NCBI RefSeq assembly: GCF_019976755.1
Contig: NZ_AP023441.1
Span: 4,337,501-4,401,500 of the forward strand
Direction of reading: 5' to 3'
Source: Nostoc sp. MS1
GTDB lineage: Bacteria; Cyanobacteriota; Cyanobacteriia; Cyanobacteriales; Nostocaceae
Length of the DNA: 64,000 nucleotides
The position numbers and the translations under genes were made by a program. The notes under the pieces are model-generated. The model ran no database searches. It was not told the DNA's origin and was given only the letters and a program-made list of their open reading frames with translations. Shown here piece by piece: positions 35,497 to 43,679 of the stretch (position 1 is the first letter of the stretch; each line of letters starts with the position of its first letter).

Positions 35497-36693
35497 ATGA
35501 TTAACTCGGTAAATACCCGCCCCGAAATTTTATGGCGACAAGTTTGGGGATTAGCCACCTTACTTGCAGCCATCGTTTTTAGTTGGATGGCTTACGGATT
35601 TTATCAGCCGATAATCTTAGAAGAATTAAAATTTGCCGAACTGGTTGGTTGGTTGGGGATATGGCAAGGCTTATTAGTAGCCATCATAGAACCGATAATT
35701 GGCGGACTGAGCGATCGCATCCAGCAGCGTTCGGGTAGTCGCTTATCTATGATTAGTGTTGGGGTAGTATCGGCGGGTTTAATTTTTGTGGTTGTATCGC
35801 TGTTAATTCAGCAAAATCTACCAATAGGCATACGCTGGATTGTACCCATGTTGATGACTGTGTGGGTAATCACCATGATGATTTTTCGTACCCCAGCGAT
35901 CGCACTCTTAACACAATTTGCCCCCAAAAGTGAACTACCCCAAGCTAACGCAGTGTTGGTATTTGTCTTGGGGGGAATAGGCGCTATTGGGCCGATTCTG
36001 AATATTTTACTTAATAGTATGGGCGCGTCAGTTACCTTCTTAGTAGGCGCGATCGCTTTAATTTTTGCAGCATATATCCTCCAGCTATTCACTCCTAAAC
36101 ACTCGCTGCATATCTGTAGCATCAATCAGCAGCAGATAGCTAACACCCCTACACAGATGTTTGTGCTGATTTTCATCATTGGTTTAGCAACAGGAGTGGA
36201 AATTAATCTGCTACTATCAATATTTCCACAACAATTGCAGACACAATTACCCAACCTCACAGTAGAGTTTATTGCTTCAGCGATATTATTAGTATCTGCG
36301 ATCGCTTCGGTTCCTTTGGGAGATTGGACAGCACAACTAGGCGCAAATAAATCAATGCTGCTTGGTTTGGGTATCATGACAGCTGCAATGGGATTGACTG
36401 TGTTAAATGACAGCGATAAATTAGCGATCGCCTTTATACTAACTTTCGGTATCAGCTTCAGTTTAGTTTTTATTAGTATGATCCCCTGGGTATTGAGTAA
36501 AATTCATCCCAGCCGTGCAGGCTTAGGTACAGGATTATATTTCGGTGGTAGTGCTGCTGGTATGGCTATAGTGTCTCTGTTTATCAAACAACTGGGAAGC
36601 ACATCTATGGGTGCAGCTGCATTTTTGTTGGCTGAACTAGTTTTTATAGTAGCGGCTGTATGTATTGTTATGAGCCAGAAATTTCGTTACTGA
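35497..36693 (+). CDS. Major facilitator superfamily transporter
   Basis: 398 aa with about 11-12 hydrophobic segments. The first-loop signature is GGLSDRIQQRSGSR (near 68-82), the MFS motif A equivalent in N-domain loop 2-3. Its C-domain counterpart PLGDWTAQLGANKS lies near 275. The PxxxR-type Pro in RTPAIALL (about 130) and the overall pattern resemble the GPH/SLC45-like branch. The substrate cannot be told. It is expected in the plasma membrane. It stands alone, and a MITE-like repeat starts just after its stop. Confidence 0.85.
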   Translation: MINSVNTRPEILWRQVWGLATLLAAIVFSWMAYGFYQPIILEELKFAELVGWLGIWQGLLVAIIEPIIGGLSDRIQQRSGSRLSMISVGVVSAGLIFVVVSLLIQQNLPIGIRWIVPMLMTVWVITMMIFRTPAIALLTQFAPKSELPQANAVLVFVLGGIGAIGPILNILLNSMGASVTFLVGAIALIFAAYILQLFTPKHSLHICSINQQQIANTPTQMFVLIFIIGLATGVEINLLLSIFPQQLQTQLPNLTVEFIASAILLVSAIASVPLGDWTAQLGANKSMLLGLGIMTAAMGLTVLNDSDKLAIAFILTFGISFSLVFISMIPWVLSKIHPSRAGLGTGLYFGGSAAGMAIVSLFIKQLGSTSMGAAAFLLAELVFIVAAVCIVMSQKFRY

Positions 36694-36700
36694 TTATGGT

Positions 36701-36905
36701 TCGTAGTTAGTACTTTAGTCCCTCTTTTGTTTCCTTCGGCAGAGAATAATCCTAAACCCCTATTTTTACGTCTATTTTCAACAAGGCGATTTAGATGAGA
36801 AAATTAGGATGCGATCGCACAATCCATTATTTTGTTTAGCTTTCAGAATAGGGACTATATTTTTCTCTCCTCGTAGTAACAAAAGAGGGTTAGTACTGAC
36901 TACGA
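36701..36905. mobile_element. Candidate MITE-like element with ~30-bp imperfect terminal inverted repeats
   Basis: The left end 36701-36731 (TCGTAGTTAGTACT..., CCCTCTTTTGTT) is repeated inverted at 36878-36905 with one substitution and a 3-base length difference. The 205-bp unit has no open frame. Ends of the same type occur at 16508-16536, 30621-30675 and 50299-50414, so this is a dispersed family. Confidence 0.5.
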
Positions 36906-37352
36906 GCCAATTTAGATATGGAAAGATGTTTTTATTGCAAATTAAGTATAAACATGCAAATTAAACATCAAGTTTATGAAAAATTTAAAAACAACACGAA
37001 GCTTCTACATCGCAGACATACAAAGGTTTCTGGGCTTTTAATGTACTTTGACTGAGTACAAATACTTATCCAAATTCTTCAATATCTTTTCAAAATTTTG
37101 TAGTATTGTGTTGTTACTGATGGTGTCAAAAGTATCAACACTATTAATTCACTTACATGCTTAAGTATTATCTAGAGTGTGTCAGGCGCAAGCAATAACG
37201 TACCGAAACCATTGCTTAAGAGCGTTACGGTGATGCTAACACCACTTGTATTCTATAAATCAAATGTAATCCTTGTATTAGTTTACTTACATACTTAAGT
37301 AAGTAGATTGATAAGTATATTTTTTAGTGTTTTTTTTATTTCAGAGCTTAAT
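36906..37352. other. Spacer with a degenerate palindromic repeat
   Basis: The segment 37177-37245 (GTGTGTCAGGCG ... GATGCTAACACCAC) resembles the GTGCGTTAGGCG/CTAACGCACC dispersed repeat of Nostoc genomes, in decayed form. Otherwise AT-rich with TTACTTAAGTAAG-like palindromes near 37285. Confidence 0.4.
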
Positions 37353-38192
37353 ATGAAATACAACAATTTTTGCTTCTGTACTTTAGCAACAGGCACGAGA
37401 TACCGTAACCATGCCAAAATGCTTGCTGATGATATTCAAAAGCATTCACATAACACACAATTTATTATCCTGACTGACAAACCTGCTGAGTTTAAACAAT
37501 ATTCTCACGTTCAAGCATTTTACCACCGCCTTCAAAGTGTTAAGGGCTACCATGATAAAAGGTTCGTTCTGCAAAAAGCACTTGAACTGTACGATACTTG
37601 TATCTTCCTTGATTCAGACGTAAGAATACTCAGTACAGTATCGGCTGATATGGAATTTCTTCCTGGAATCACAGCCAGAGCAGGATGTAATATACTCAAA
37701 CACAACAATTCAGATCAACTTAAGCAAAAAAAACTACCTCTTTTTTTAGAATTATCACAAAAACTCTCAATAGACCTAGAGAACACAGGATGGCTTCATG
37801 AGTTTATGTTTACTTTGAAAAAAGATCATGGTAAAGAGATAGAGTTTTTAAAATTGTGGGGAGAAATTTCTAAAGTTTTTGAATTACAGGGAATATACAA
37901 TGGAGAAGGATCAATTATTGGTTTAGCATCTGCTGCATCAGGGTTAACAATCAGGTACGATTCTCACGATAGATTTTTATTTTTTAAAGACATCATCGAA
38001 AAAGTCAGAATCCAAAAATGTCAGTCTCAAGCTAACGAGAAACAGCATTTGTTCGACATCCACAGAAGTATTGAATATCCTCAACGTTCTGTATGGGAAA
38101 AAGGTACTGATAAGCTAATTAAAAAAACAGTATTTATGTATCGCTTATTGAGATTGAAATTTATAACTAGCCAAGAAGATTTCTTGAATTAG
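37353..38192 (+). CDS. Glycosyltransferase-like protein (GT-A fold)
   Basis: About 279 aa from the ATG at 37353. An upstream in-frame start adds a Phe/Ile-rich stretch without a good ribosome site. N-terminal NFCFCTLATGTRYRNHAKML and the motif CIFLDSDVRIL (Asp87-Ser-Asp89, a DxD metal/nucleotide-sugar site) fit a GT-A glycosyltransferase of the family 8 or related type. NGEGSIIGLASA near 190 and HDRFLFF near 210 could shape the acceptor site. The C-terminus is basic and helical. Both donor and acceptor are unknown. Base composition is more AT-rich than the neighbours and the upstream spacer is repeat-laden, so transfer is possible. Confidence 0.65.
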   Translation: MKYNNFCFCTLATGTRYRNHAKMLADDIQKHSHNTQFIILTDKPAEFKQYSHVQAFYHRLQSVKGYHDKRFVLQKALELYDTCIFLDSDVRILSTVSADMEFLPGITARAGCNILKHNNSDQLKQKKLPLFLELSQKLSIDLENTGWLHEFMFTLKKDHGKEIEFLKLWGEISKVFELQGIYNGEGSIIGLASAASGLTIRYDSHDRFLFFKDIIEKVRIQKCQSQANEKQHLFDIHRSIEYPQRSVWEKGTDKLIKKTVFMYRLLRLKFITSQEDFLN

Positions 38193-38226
38193 AGTATTGA
38201 ATAGAAGTCTTTAAACGAACACGAGA

Positions 38227-38997
38227 TTACCAAGGTAATCTCGTTCCATCCCAGGAAAAAAACTGCCCACTATCACCTGCTTGAAGTTGTTCAATCACTG
38301 TTAATAATTGGTTAACAGTGCGTTCAACTGTAAATAATTTCTCCGCAGCCACATTTTTCTGAAAGGGACGAGAAAGACTTGTATCTGTGGTTCCTGGATG
38401 TAAAGTTACTACCGTAGTTTGAGGACAGCTTCTACCATACTCAATGGCGACAGTCCGCATAAACATATTCAGCGCAGTTTTAGAGGCGCGATAGCCATAC
38501 CAGCCGCCGAGTTGATTGTCGCCTATGCTGCCCAATTTAGCAGAAATAGTCGCAAAAATACTCTTATCAGTATGTCTAAACAAAGGCAAAAGGTGTTTAG
38601 CGAGTAGAACCGCGCCTATACTATTGACTTGAAAGTAACGTAGTAAATTGTCTGAATTGATTTGTCGTAAGCTTTTTTCCGGTTGTAAATTTCCCTCGTG
38701 TAACAGTCCTACACAGTTAATTACTAAATGTAATTTACTCGTTTCATCACTAATCTTTTGCAAGACTTCGGTTATCTGCAACTCATCTGTAATATCTAGT
38801 GATAGACAAGTTAATCGGGGTGAATATTCATCCTGCAATGTTATTAACTCGGATGTTAAATCTAATTTACGATAAGTGGCATAAATTTTAGCAATTCTCT
38901 CGTCTTGTAGCAACTTTTTGACAAAACCTAAGCCGATGCCTTGGCTAGCTCCTACAATCAAGACATTAGCATGAGAAATTTCATCAATAAAAGCCAT
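38227..38997 (-). CDS. SDR family oxidoreductase (C-factor-like)
   Basis: 256 aa with a complete SDR core. The dinucleotide motif is GASQGIG (16-22), the NNAG position reads NCVGLLHEG, catalytic Ser lies in FATISAKLGS (about 152), and Tyr169-Lys173 in YGYRASK. HPGTTDTSLSRPF follows. The pattern is close to the CsgA/C-factor and sniffer-like SDR branch. The substrate is unknown; it is an NAD(P)-dependent cytosolic enzyme. The XRE gene lies upstream on the same strand with a 29-base gap, so the two may be one transcript. Confidence 0.88.
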   Translation of the reverse strand: MAFIDEISHANVLIVGASQGIGLGFVKKLLQDERIAKIYATYRKLDLTSELITLQDEYSPRLTCLSLDITDELQITEVLQKISDETSKLHLVINCVGLLHEGNLQPEKSLRQINSDNLLRYFQVNSIGAVLLAKHLLPLFRHTDKSIFATISAKLGSIGDNQLGGWYGYRASKTALNMFMRTVAIEYGRSCPQTTVVTLHPGTTDTSLSRPFQKNVAAEKLFTVERTVNQLLTVIEQLQAGDSGQFFSWDGTRLPW

Positions 38998-39026
38998 ACA
39001 ACATTAATATAATCGCTGACTGCAAA

Positions 39027-39239
39027 CTACTCTTGCACCACCTCAACCAACTCCTCAATCATCACATCAAAAGTTTTGGCTAACTTTTGAATGGCGGTAA
39101 AATCTACAGTTGCTAATCCAGGCGATCGCGCATAGGTTCTGAGAGTGCTATAAACTACACCAGAACGGTCAGACACTTCCTTCAAAGTCCAACCCCTCAC
39201 AGACGCATACTCACGAATCTTGAGGCGAATCATTCCCAT
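39027..39239 (-). CDS. XRE-family helix-turn-helix regulator
   Basis: 70 aa, one Cro/CI-type HTH domain: MIRLKIREYASVRGWTLKEV, SDRSGVVYSTLRTYARSP, then LAKTFDVMIEELVEVV, the usual five-helix pattern (helix 2 TLKEVSDRSG, recognition helix VVYSTLRTYAR). A DNA-binding repressor or activator is expected. The divergent 155-aa gene is preceded by four 13-base iteron-like repeats (39365-39436) that would be natural operators for it; this is inference. It is followed on the same strand by the SDR gene. Confidence 0.87.
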   Translation of the reverse strand: MGMIRLKIREYASVRGWTLKEVSDRSGVVYSTLRTYARSPGLATVDFTAIQKLAKTFDVMIEELVEVVQE

Positions 39240-39364
39240 AAATATACTGAATAAGTGACTTGTATGAGTCGCTAAATAATTGTATCATATAAAACGATCG
39301 CCCCCCGGCCTAGGAAACTGAGAGAGCGAGCGTCGTTCTTAAAATAAACATCCCGTAAAAAGCG

Positions 39365-39436
39365 AGAATTTCCTTTTTTCGCAAGAATTATCTTTTCTTA
39401 CGAGGATGATCTTTTTTCTTATCAGGATTATCTTTT
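39365..39436 (+). promoter_or_regulatory. Four iteron-like direct repeats before the 155-aa gene
   Basis: AGAATTTCCTTTT (39365-39377), AGAATTATCTTTT (39384-39396), AGGATGATCTTTT (39403-39415) and AGGATTATCTTTT (39424-39436) are spaced 19, 19 and 21 bases, about two helical turns. The last copy ends just before the ATG at 39437. They could be operators for the divergent XRE protein, or a structured leader. Confidence 0.55.
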
Positions 39437-39904
39437 ATGGTATCATCACTCAAACCAAAAGCAATTGTCATCCGTTCATCAAAAATTGTTCACAAATCTT
39501 TAACTCCACATCCTCTAGCCAGATTTGTCACAGAAGAAGCAATTTGTTTGATGTTTCGGATTGGGTTTGACGATATCTACACAGTTGAATGTTGGCGGTA
39601 CGTAGTTTACGTCCACGCCAAGGGTGTAAGTTCATTTGTCAGTTATGCTGATTTCCCGCCAAGAGTTGGAGTTCAACCACCAACCAGAGCAGATTTTATC
39701 AAATGGCGCAGGCGGTGGCGCAAACAACACGACCAAGCTCACCGCAAGCAAGCACCAGAATGGTGGGAAGAATATTTTATTAGTGAATTTTGGCAAGCAC
39801 CAACTGAGTCAGTGTTAAACAGTTGGGGTGAATTAGTTGGGAGTATTAAATTTGCTTTTAGCGAAGATACTTGGTCAGAACTCCGCCGCAACTATCCCCT
39901 TTAA
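39437..39904 (+). CDS. Unrecognised 155-aa protein
   Basis: I do not recognise the family. The protein is basic and Trp-rich (ECWRYVVYVH, DFIKWRRRWRKQH, PEWWEEYFISEFWQAP), with no membrane segment or signal. The central tract RRRWRKQHDQAHRKQ could bind nucleic acid. The start is an ATG at 39437. The preceding AGGATT could act as part of the ribosome site, about 7-12 bases upstream, which would tie the repeats to translation control. It faces the XRE gene across 197 bases and is followed by a hairpin at 39943. Confidence 0.6.
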   Translation: MVSSLKPKAIVIRSSKIVHKSLTPHPLARFVTEEAICLMFRIGFDDIYTVECWRYVVYVHAKGVSSFVSYADFPPRVGVQPPTRADFIKWRRRWRKQHDQAHRKQAPEWWEEYFISEFWQAPTESVLNSWGELVGSIKFAFSEDTWSELRRNYPL

Positions 39905-39942
39905 CAATTCAAAATTCAAAATTCAAAATTAAAGACATTTTC

Positions 39943-39965
39943 AGTCGGGGCTTAAATCCCCGACT
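39943..39965. terminator. Hairpin after the 155-aa gene
   Basis: An 8-bp perfect stem, AGTCGGGG (39943-39950) with CCCCGACT (39958-39965), has a 7-base loop. It lacks a T-run on the plus strand. Sequences of this kind (GGGGCTTAAATCCCCGAC) are also dispersed repeats in Nostoc, so the terminator role is uncertain. Confidence 0.45.
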
Positions 39966-40074
39966 AAAAATATACTACGTATAGACGTAGGGGTCTTAAA
40001 CCCTCGGATTTACGATAAAAATGATATTACTATCAACATGGTTGTTGGTTTTAGCAAGTTTTATATCAGTCAAT

Positions 40075-40404
40075 TTAACTTCTAGGGGCGTACATCATCA
40101 CTAAAACGCCTACAAGAATAATAGCGGTTCCTATCCAATCCAAGCGATCAGGTGGAATCTTATCGATTAGCCATCCCCAGATAATGGAAAGGATAATAAA
40201 AATACCACCATAAGCAGCATAAGCTCGTCCAAAGTTAGCGGGTTGAAGTGTAGCGACAAATCCGTATGTAGTGAGAAGAATTGCTCCTGCTAATGCTAAC
40301 CAAACACTTTTTCCCTCACGCAGCCACAACCATATCAAATAGCCACCGCCAATTTCACACAAACCCGCCAGAACAAATAGCAGTATCGAAAAAACATTTG
40401 TCAT
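40075..40404 (-). CDS. UPF0060 (YnfA-family) membrane protein
   Basis: 109 aa with four transmembrane helices (about 4-24, 33-52, 62-79, 86-105). The motifs are those of the YnfA family: GLCEIGGGYLIWLWLREG, GFVATLQPANFGRAYAAYGG and IIWGWLIDKIPPDRLDWIG. This is a small drug/metabolite-transporter-like inner membrane family. YnfA in Enterobacteria has been linked to multidrug export, but the substrate here is unknown. It stands alone. Confidence 0.92.
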   Translation of the reverse strand: MTNVFSILLFVLAGLCEIGGGYLIWLWLREGKSVWLALAGAILLTTYGFVATLQPANFGRAYAAYGGIFIILSIIWGWLIDKIPPDRLDWIGTAIILVGVLVMMYAPRS

Positions 40405-40579
40405 AGACTGGCAGTTTACACGAGATTTGCCCGAATACTTCCAAGCCAGAAGACAATCATGTTTGCAATTAGCATTGCCCTGAATCTATATTGCACAGCC
40501 GCTCATGAGATTCGTTAGCTGTCAACCTTTAACAGTCAACAGCCAACAAAAAACATGTACAAATTAGTTGAGCGATCGC

Positions 40580-41482
40580 TTATTCGTTTACTTTATTAGC
40601 GGCTCGATGAGCGCGTGCTTCGGCGGAAGCCATGACTTCATCAAAGTTTTCTAGCACTTCGCCAGGGAAGTTTTCTAAAGCTCTGGTAGAGATAGCTACT
40701 CGATTTTTGCCTTCATCTAAGTCAATAATGACTGCTTTGAGTGTTTGACCAACTTGAAAGACTTTTTCTAGCGACTCAATAAATTTTTGGCTGACTTGCT
40801 TGATATGTAGCAAAGCACTCAAACCATCTATATTGACAAATACGCCAAAAGGTTTAATTCCAGTTATCTTACCTTCTACTAACTGACCAATCTCTAACTG
40901 ACTGAAGTTACTAGAACGGGTTCCTAAACGTTGAGACAGAACAAGTTTTTTAGTATTGCGGTCTACTTCTAAAAAACCAGCCGTTAAAGTTGTACCTTTA
41001 AGCGATTCTAAATTATCACGTTCTAGCAAGTGCGATCGCGGAATAAATCCCCGCAAAGATTGGAAATCTACGGTGACACCACCCTTATTCACACCAGTCA
41101 CCCGTACTTCCACCGTCTGGGAATCTTCTTGCAATTGTGCTAATTTTTCCCAGATGTGCTGAATTTCTAATTGCCGTCGAGAGACAGTTACTTGACCTTC
41201 TTCATTCTGTTCACGAATAATCAGAAACTCAAGCTCCTCATTCAACGGCAGTACTTGCGCTAAATCGGTAACTGTTCTCAAAGAAGCCTCTTCGCGGGGA
41301 AGATAAGCTGACGACTTACCACCAATATCAACGTAAGCTCCATCAGGGTCAAGTTGAAAAACTTTACCGTAAACAACTTGTCCCTTTTGAAACTGATAAT
41401 CGTGGTTTTCTAGTGCTTTAGCGAAGTCGTCCATTGTGAAAGACGAACTGGCTTTTTGAGATAGTTTCGATTCGGAGTTCAT
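40580..41482 (-). CDS. S1 RNA-binding domain protein (ribosomal protein S1 type)
   Basis: 300 aa from the ATG at 41482 (MNSESKLSQ). The frame continues upstream to 41623 but that part overlaps the neighbour gene's end and looks non-coding. It has three S1 OB-fold repeats: about 32-105 (GQVVYGKVFQLDPDGAYVDIGG), 118-190 (EVRVTGVNKGGVTVDFQSLRGFIP) and 202-272 (GQLVEGKITGIKPFGVFVNIDGL). Cyanobacterial S1 proteins have three repeats rather than the six of E. coli; this copy resembles the shorter second S1 (Rps1b/Nbp1 type). It is expected to bind mRNA on the 30S subunit. Confidence 0.88.
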   Translation of the reverse strand: MNSESKLSQKASSSFTMDDFAKALENHDYQFQKGQVVYGKVFQLDPDGAYVDIGGKSSAYLPREEASLRTVTDLAQVLPLNEELEFLIIREQNEEGQVTVSRRQLEIQHIWEKLAQLQEDSQTVEVRVTGVNKGGVTVDFQSLRGFIPRSHLLERDNLESLKGTTLTAGFLEVDRNTKKLVLSQRLGTRSSNFSQLEIGQLVEGKITGIKPFGVFVNIDGLSALLHIKQVSQKFIESLEKVFQVGQTLKAVIIDLDEGKNRVAISTRALENFPGEVLENFDEVMASAEARAHRAANKVNE

Positions 41483-41577
41483 GACTATTGAAATTAAATT
41501 GTTTTTATTTACGCTTTGCGTGTCAGTTGACAATTGACAGTTGACAGTTATCAGGTTATTTCCACTGTCCACTGAAT

Positions 41578-42324
41578 TTAGGCTGCCAGTACAGTTCCAA
41601 ATAGCTGCTTTACTTGTTCCCAAGCGTCAGCTGCTGCTTGTGGATTATAGCTGGCTCGATGGTCACAGAAAAATCCGTGGTCAGCTCCATCGTAGCGGAA
41701 CACACGATGAGAAATGTTGTACTTTTCTAACTCATTTTCTATTTGGTCTACCTGCTCTAGAGGGATACTGGCATCTTCTGTACCAAAGAAGGCGTAAATA
41801 GTACCCTTGATTTCTGGTGTACGGGTAACGGTAGGATTTCCACCGCCAAAAGTGCGAGTAGTTATCCCTGCACCGTAAAAAGATGCCGCAGCTTTGATAT
41901 CTGGTAAGGTAGCGGCAAGGTAGGTAACATGACCACCAAAGCAGAAGCCAATACAGCCAAAGCCTTCTTTTTTCACTTGGGGCAGAGTTTTGAGGTAATC
42001 TATGGCTGATTGAATATCGCCTAATAACTCTGATGCTGTGGTTTGCATGGCATAGTCTCTGCCGACTTCAATATCTTGAGGTGTATAGCCAGTTTCAAAG
42101 CCTGGTGCTTGACGTTGGAATAGTGCTGGTGCGATCGCTACATACCCCAACTTGGCAATCCGTTCTGTTACTTCCCGAATATGGGAGTTAACGCCAAAAA
42201 TTTCTTGTAATACTACGATTCCTGGATAAGAACCGGGTGCTTGTGGTTGTGCTAAGTAAGCAGCGATTTGTAGATGATCTTGCGAAAGTTGTACCGTCTC
42301 CGTAACTACTGCTTGCTCAGTCAT
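41578..42324 (-). CDS. Dienelactone hydrolase family protein
   Basis: 248-aa alpha/beta hydrolase. The nucleophile is Cys128 in GFGCIGFCFGGH, with Asp184 (FFGTEDASIP) and His216 (DGADHGFFCDHRASYN) completing the Cys-Asp-His triad of the dienelactone hydrolase family. EIFGVNSHIREVTERIAKLGY is the family N-terminal signature. It is cytosolic, with no signal. In cyanobacteria the physiological ester or lactone is unknown. It lies 95 bases upstream of the S1-domain gene on the same strand, the spacer being short repeats. Confidence 0.93.
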   Translation of the reverse strand: MTEQAVVTETVQLSQDHLQIAAYLAQPQAPGSYPGIVVLQEIFGVNSHIREVTERIAKLGYVAIAPALFQRQAPGFETGYTPQDIEVGRDYAMQTTASELLGDIQSAIDYLKTLPQVKKEGFGCIGFCFGGHVTYLAATLPDIKAAASFYGAGITTRTFGGGNPTVTRTPEIKGTIYAFFGTEDASIPLEQVDQIENELEKYNISHRVFRYDGADHGFFCDHRASYNPQAAADAWEQVKQLFGTVLAA

Positions 42325-42418
42325 ATAATTTTTACCTGTGCTGTGTGGTTAATTTTTCTGATTATTTGATATAACTAGGCTACTTCTATCAGATAATCAA
42401 CTACCAATAGTTAAGTTA

Positions 42419-42462
42419 GTTCGTAATTCGTAATTTGTAATTTGTAATTCTTAATTACAAAT
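42419..42462. repeat. AATTCGTAATT-type short tandem repeats
   Basis: About five copies of a TTCGTAA/TTTGTAA heptamer, the tail partly complementary (TTAATTAC). A similar pair lies at 1259-1276 after thrC and another near 47482-47500. Confidence 0.7.
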
Positions 42463-42485
42463 GTCAGCATTGAGGAGGTTGGGTG

Positions 42486-43469
42486 ATGATTCAATTCCGT
42501 ATTCAGCCAGATAGTGAAATTCCTGCATCAACCCAACTATTTAACCAAATTCGGTTTGCGATCGCATCTCGGCAATATCCACCCGGATACAAATTGCCCA
42601 GCACAAGGGCATTAGCGATGCAAACAGGGTTACACCGTAACACAATTAGTAAGGTATACCGTCAGTTAGAAGAAGATGGTTTTGTCGAAAGTTTGGCAGG
42701 TTCAGGGATTTATGTCCGCGCTCAAGGTCATGAGGGCGGTAGCAGGCTACAATCGCCAATTCTGACGCAACACCCCGAAGCATCGAAAGTTTTGCAGCAA
42801 GCCCTGGATGAACTCCTAAATCAAGGCTATTCACTCAGCCAAGCACGGGAAATATTCTTGGCAGAAATTGACTGGCGCTTGCGTTGTAGCGCACGGGTAT
42901 TAGTAGCCGCACCAACTCAAGATATGGGTGTCGGGGAATTAATGGCTTATGAATTAGAAGAAGAACTCAAAATTCCCGTACAGATAGTAGCCATAGATGA
43001 ATTAGCCTCTGTACTAGATAAAACTACCTCAGCAACAGTCGTCACCAGTCGCTATTTTATCAACGACGTAGAAGCGATCGCAGCTCCTAAAGCCATCCGC
43101 GTCATCCCTCTGGATATCTACGATTACAACAAAGAAATTACCCTCCTCAAACAATTACCCAAAGATAACTGTGTGGGAATAGTTAGCTTGAGTTCAGGAA
43201 TTGGTCGCCAAGCAGAAGTCATCCTCCACGGTTTACGCGGTGACGAATTATTAATCATGACCGCCCAACCAAAAGATAATTACAAAATGCAGGCGATCGT
43301 CAAACGAGCTGAAGTAATTATCTGTGACCAAGCCTGTTACGCCATAGTCCAAGCAGCCGTACAAGCCGCCTCAGAAGACATTATCCGCCCACCAAAACTA
43401 ATTAAGGTCGAGAATTACATAGGTACAAATTCGATTAACCTACTTAAACGAGAGTTGGGACTGGGTTAG
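42486..43469 (+). CDS. GntR-family transcriptional regulator
   Basis: 327 aa from the ATG at 42486, with GAGGAGG 7 bases upstream (a GTG directly before is in frame). An N-terminal GntR winged helix occupies about 8-76 (IRFAIASRQYPPGYKLPSTR, TGLHRNTISKVYRQLEEDGF, GSGIYV). The C-terminal 230 residues are not an aminotransferase (MocR) domain; they form an alpha/beta region with ARVLVAAPTQDMGVGELMAYEL and AEVIICDQACYAIVQ, perhaps a periplasmic-binding-like or effector domain. The target is unknown. It follows the divergent dienelactone hydrolase gene, which it might control. Confidence 0.85.
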   Translation: MIQFRIQPDSEIPASTQLFNQIRFAIASRQYPPGYKLPSTRALAMQTGLHRNTISKVYRQLEEDGFVESLAGSGIYVRAQGHEGGSRLQSPILTQHPEASKVLQQALDELLNQGYSLSQAREIFLAEIDWRLRCSARVLVAAPTQDMGVGELMAYELEEELKIPVQIVAIDELASVLDKTTSATVVTSRYFINDVEAIAAPKAIRVIPLDIYDYNKEITLLKQLPKDNCVGIVSLSSGIGRQAEVILHGLRGDELLIMTAQPKDNYKMQAIVKRAEVIICDQACYAIVQAAVQAASEDIIRPPKLIKVENYIGTNSINLLKRELGLG

Positions 43470-43618
43470 GGAATGGGAGTAGGGAGTGGGGAGTAGGGAG
43501 TAGGGGAGATGAGGAAGAGGGGGGAGGCAAGGAAGCAGAGGAGCAGAGGAGCAGAGGAGAACAACTATGGACTGTTGACTATGGACTAATGACTAATGAC
43601 TAATGACTAACAACTAAC
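43470..43618. repeat. Composite short tandem repeat block
   Basis: GGGAGTAGGGAGTGGGGAGT-type units, then GAGGAGCA units, then GACTATG/ACTAATG heptamers (ACTAATGACTAATGACTAA). A non-coding spacer between the GntR gene and the FAD hydroxylase gene. Confidence 0.8.
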
Positions 43619-43679
43619 TTGCCCAAATAAAGGCGATCGCGTAACAATAAGAGTTATGATTGCTTAATTTCTCTTAACA

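Noticed and set aside
41483..41623. 47-residue N-terminal extension of the S1-domain protein
   Set aside because: It covers GACAATTGACAGTTGACAG-type spacer repeats and the 3' end of the dienelactone hydrolase gene.
42486..43469. MocR-type regulator (GntR plus aminotransferase)
   Set aside because: The C-terminal 230 residues lack the PLP lysine motif and are too short for an aminotransferase domain.
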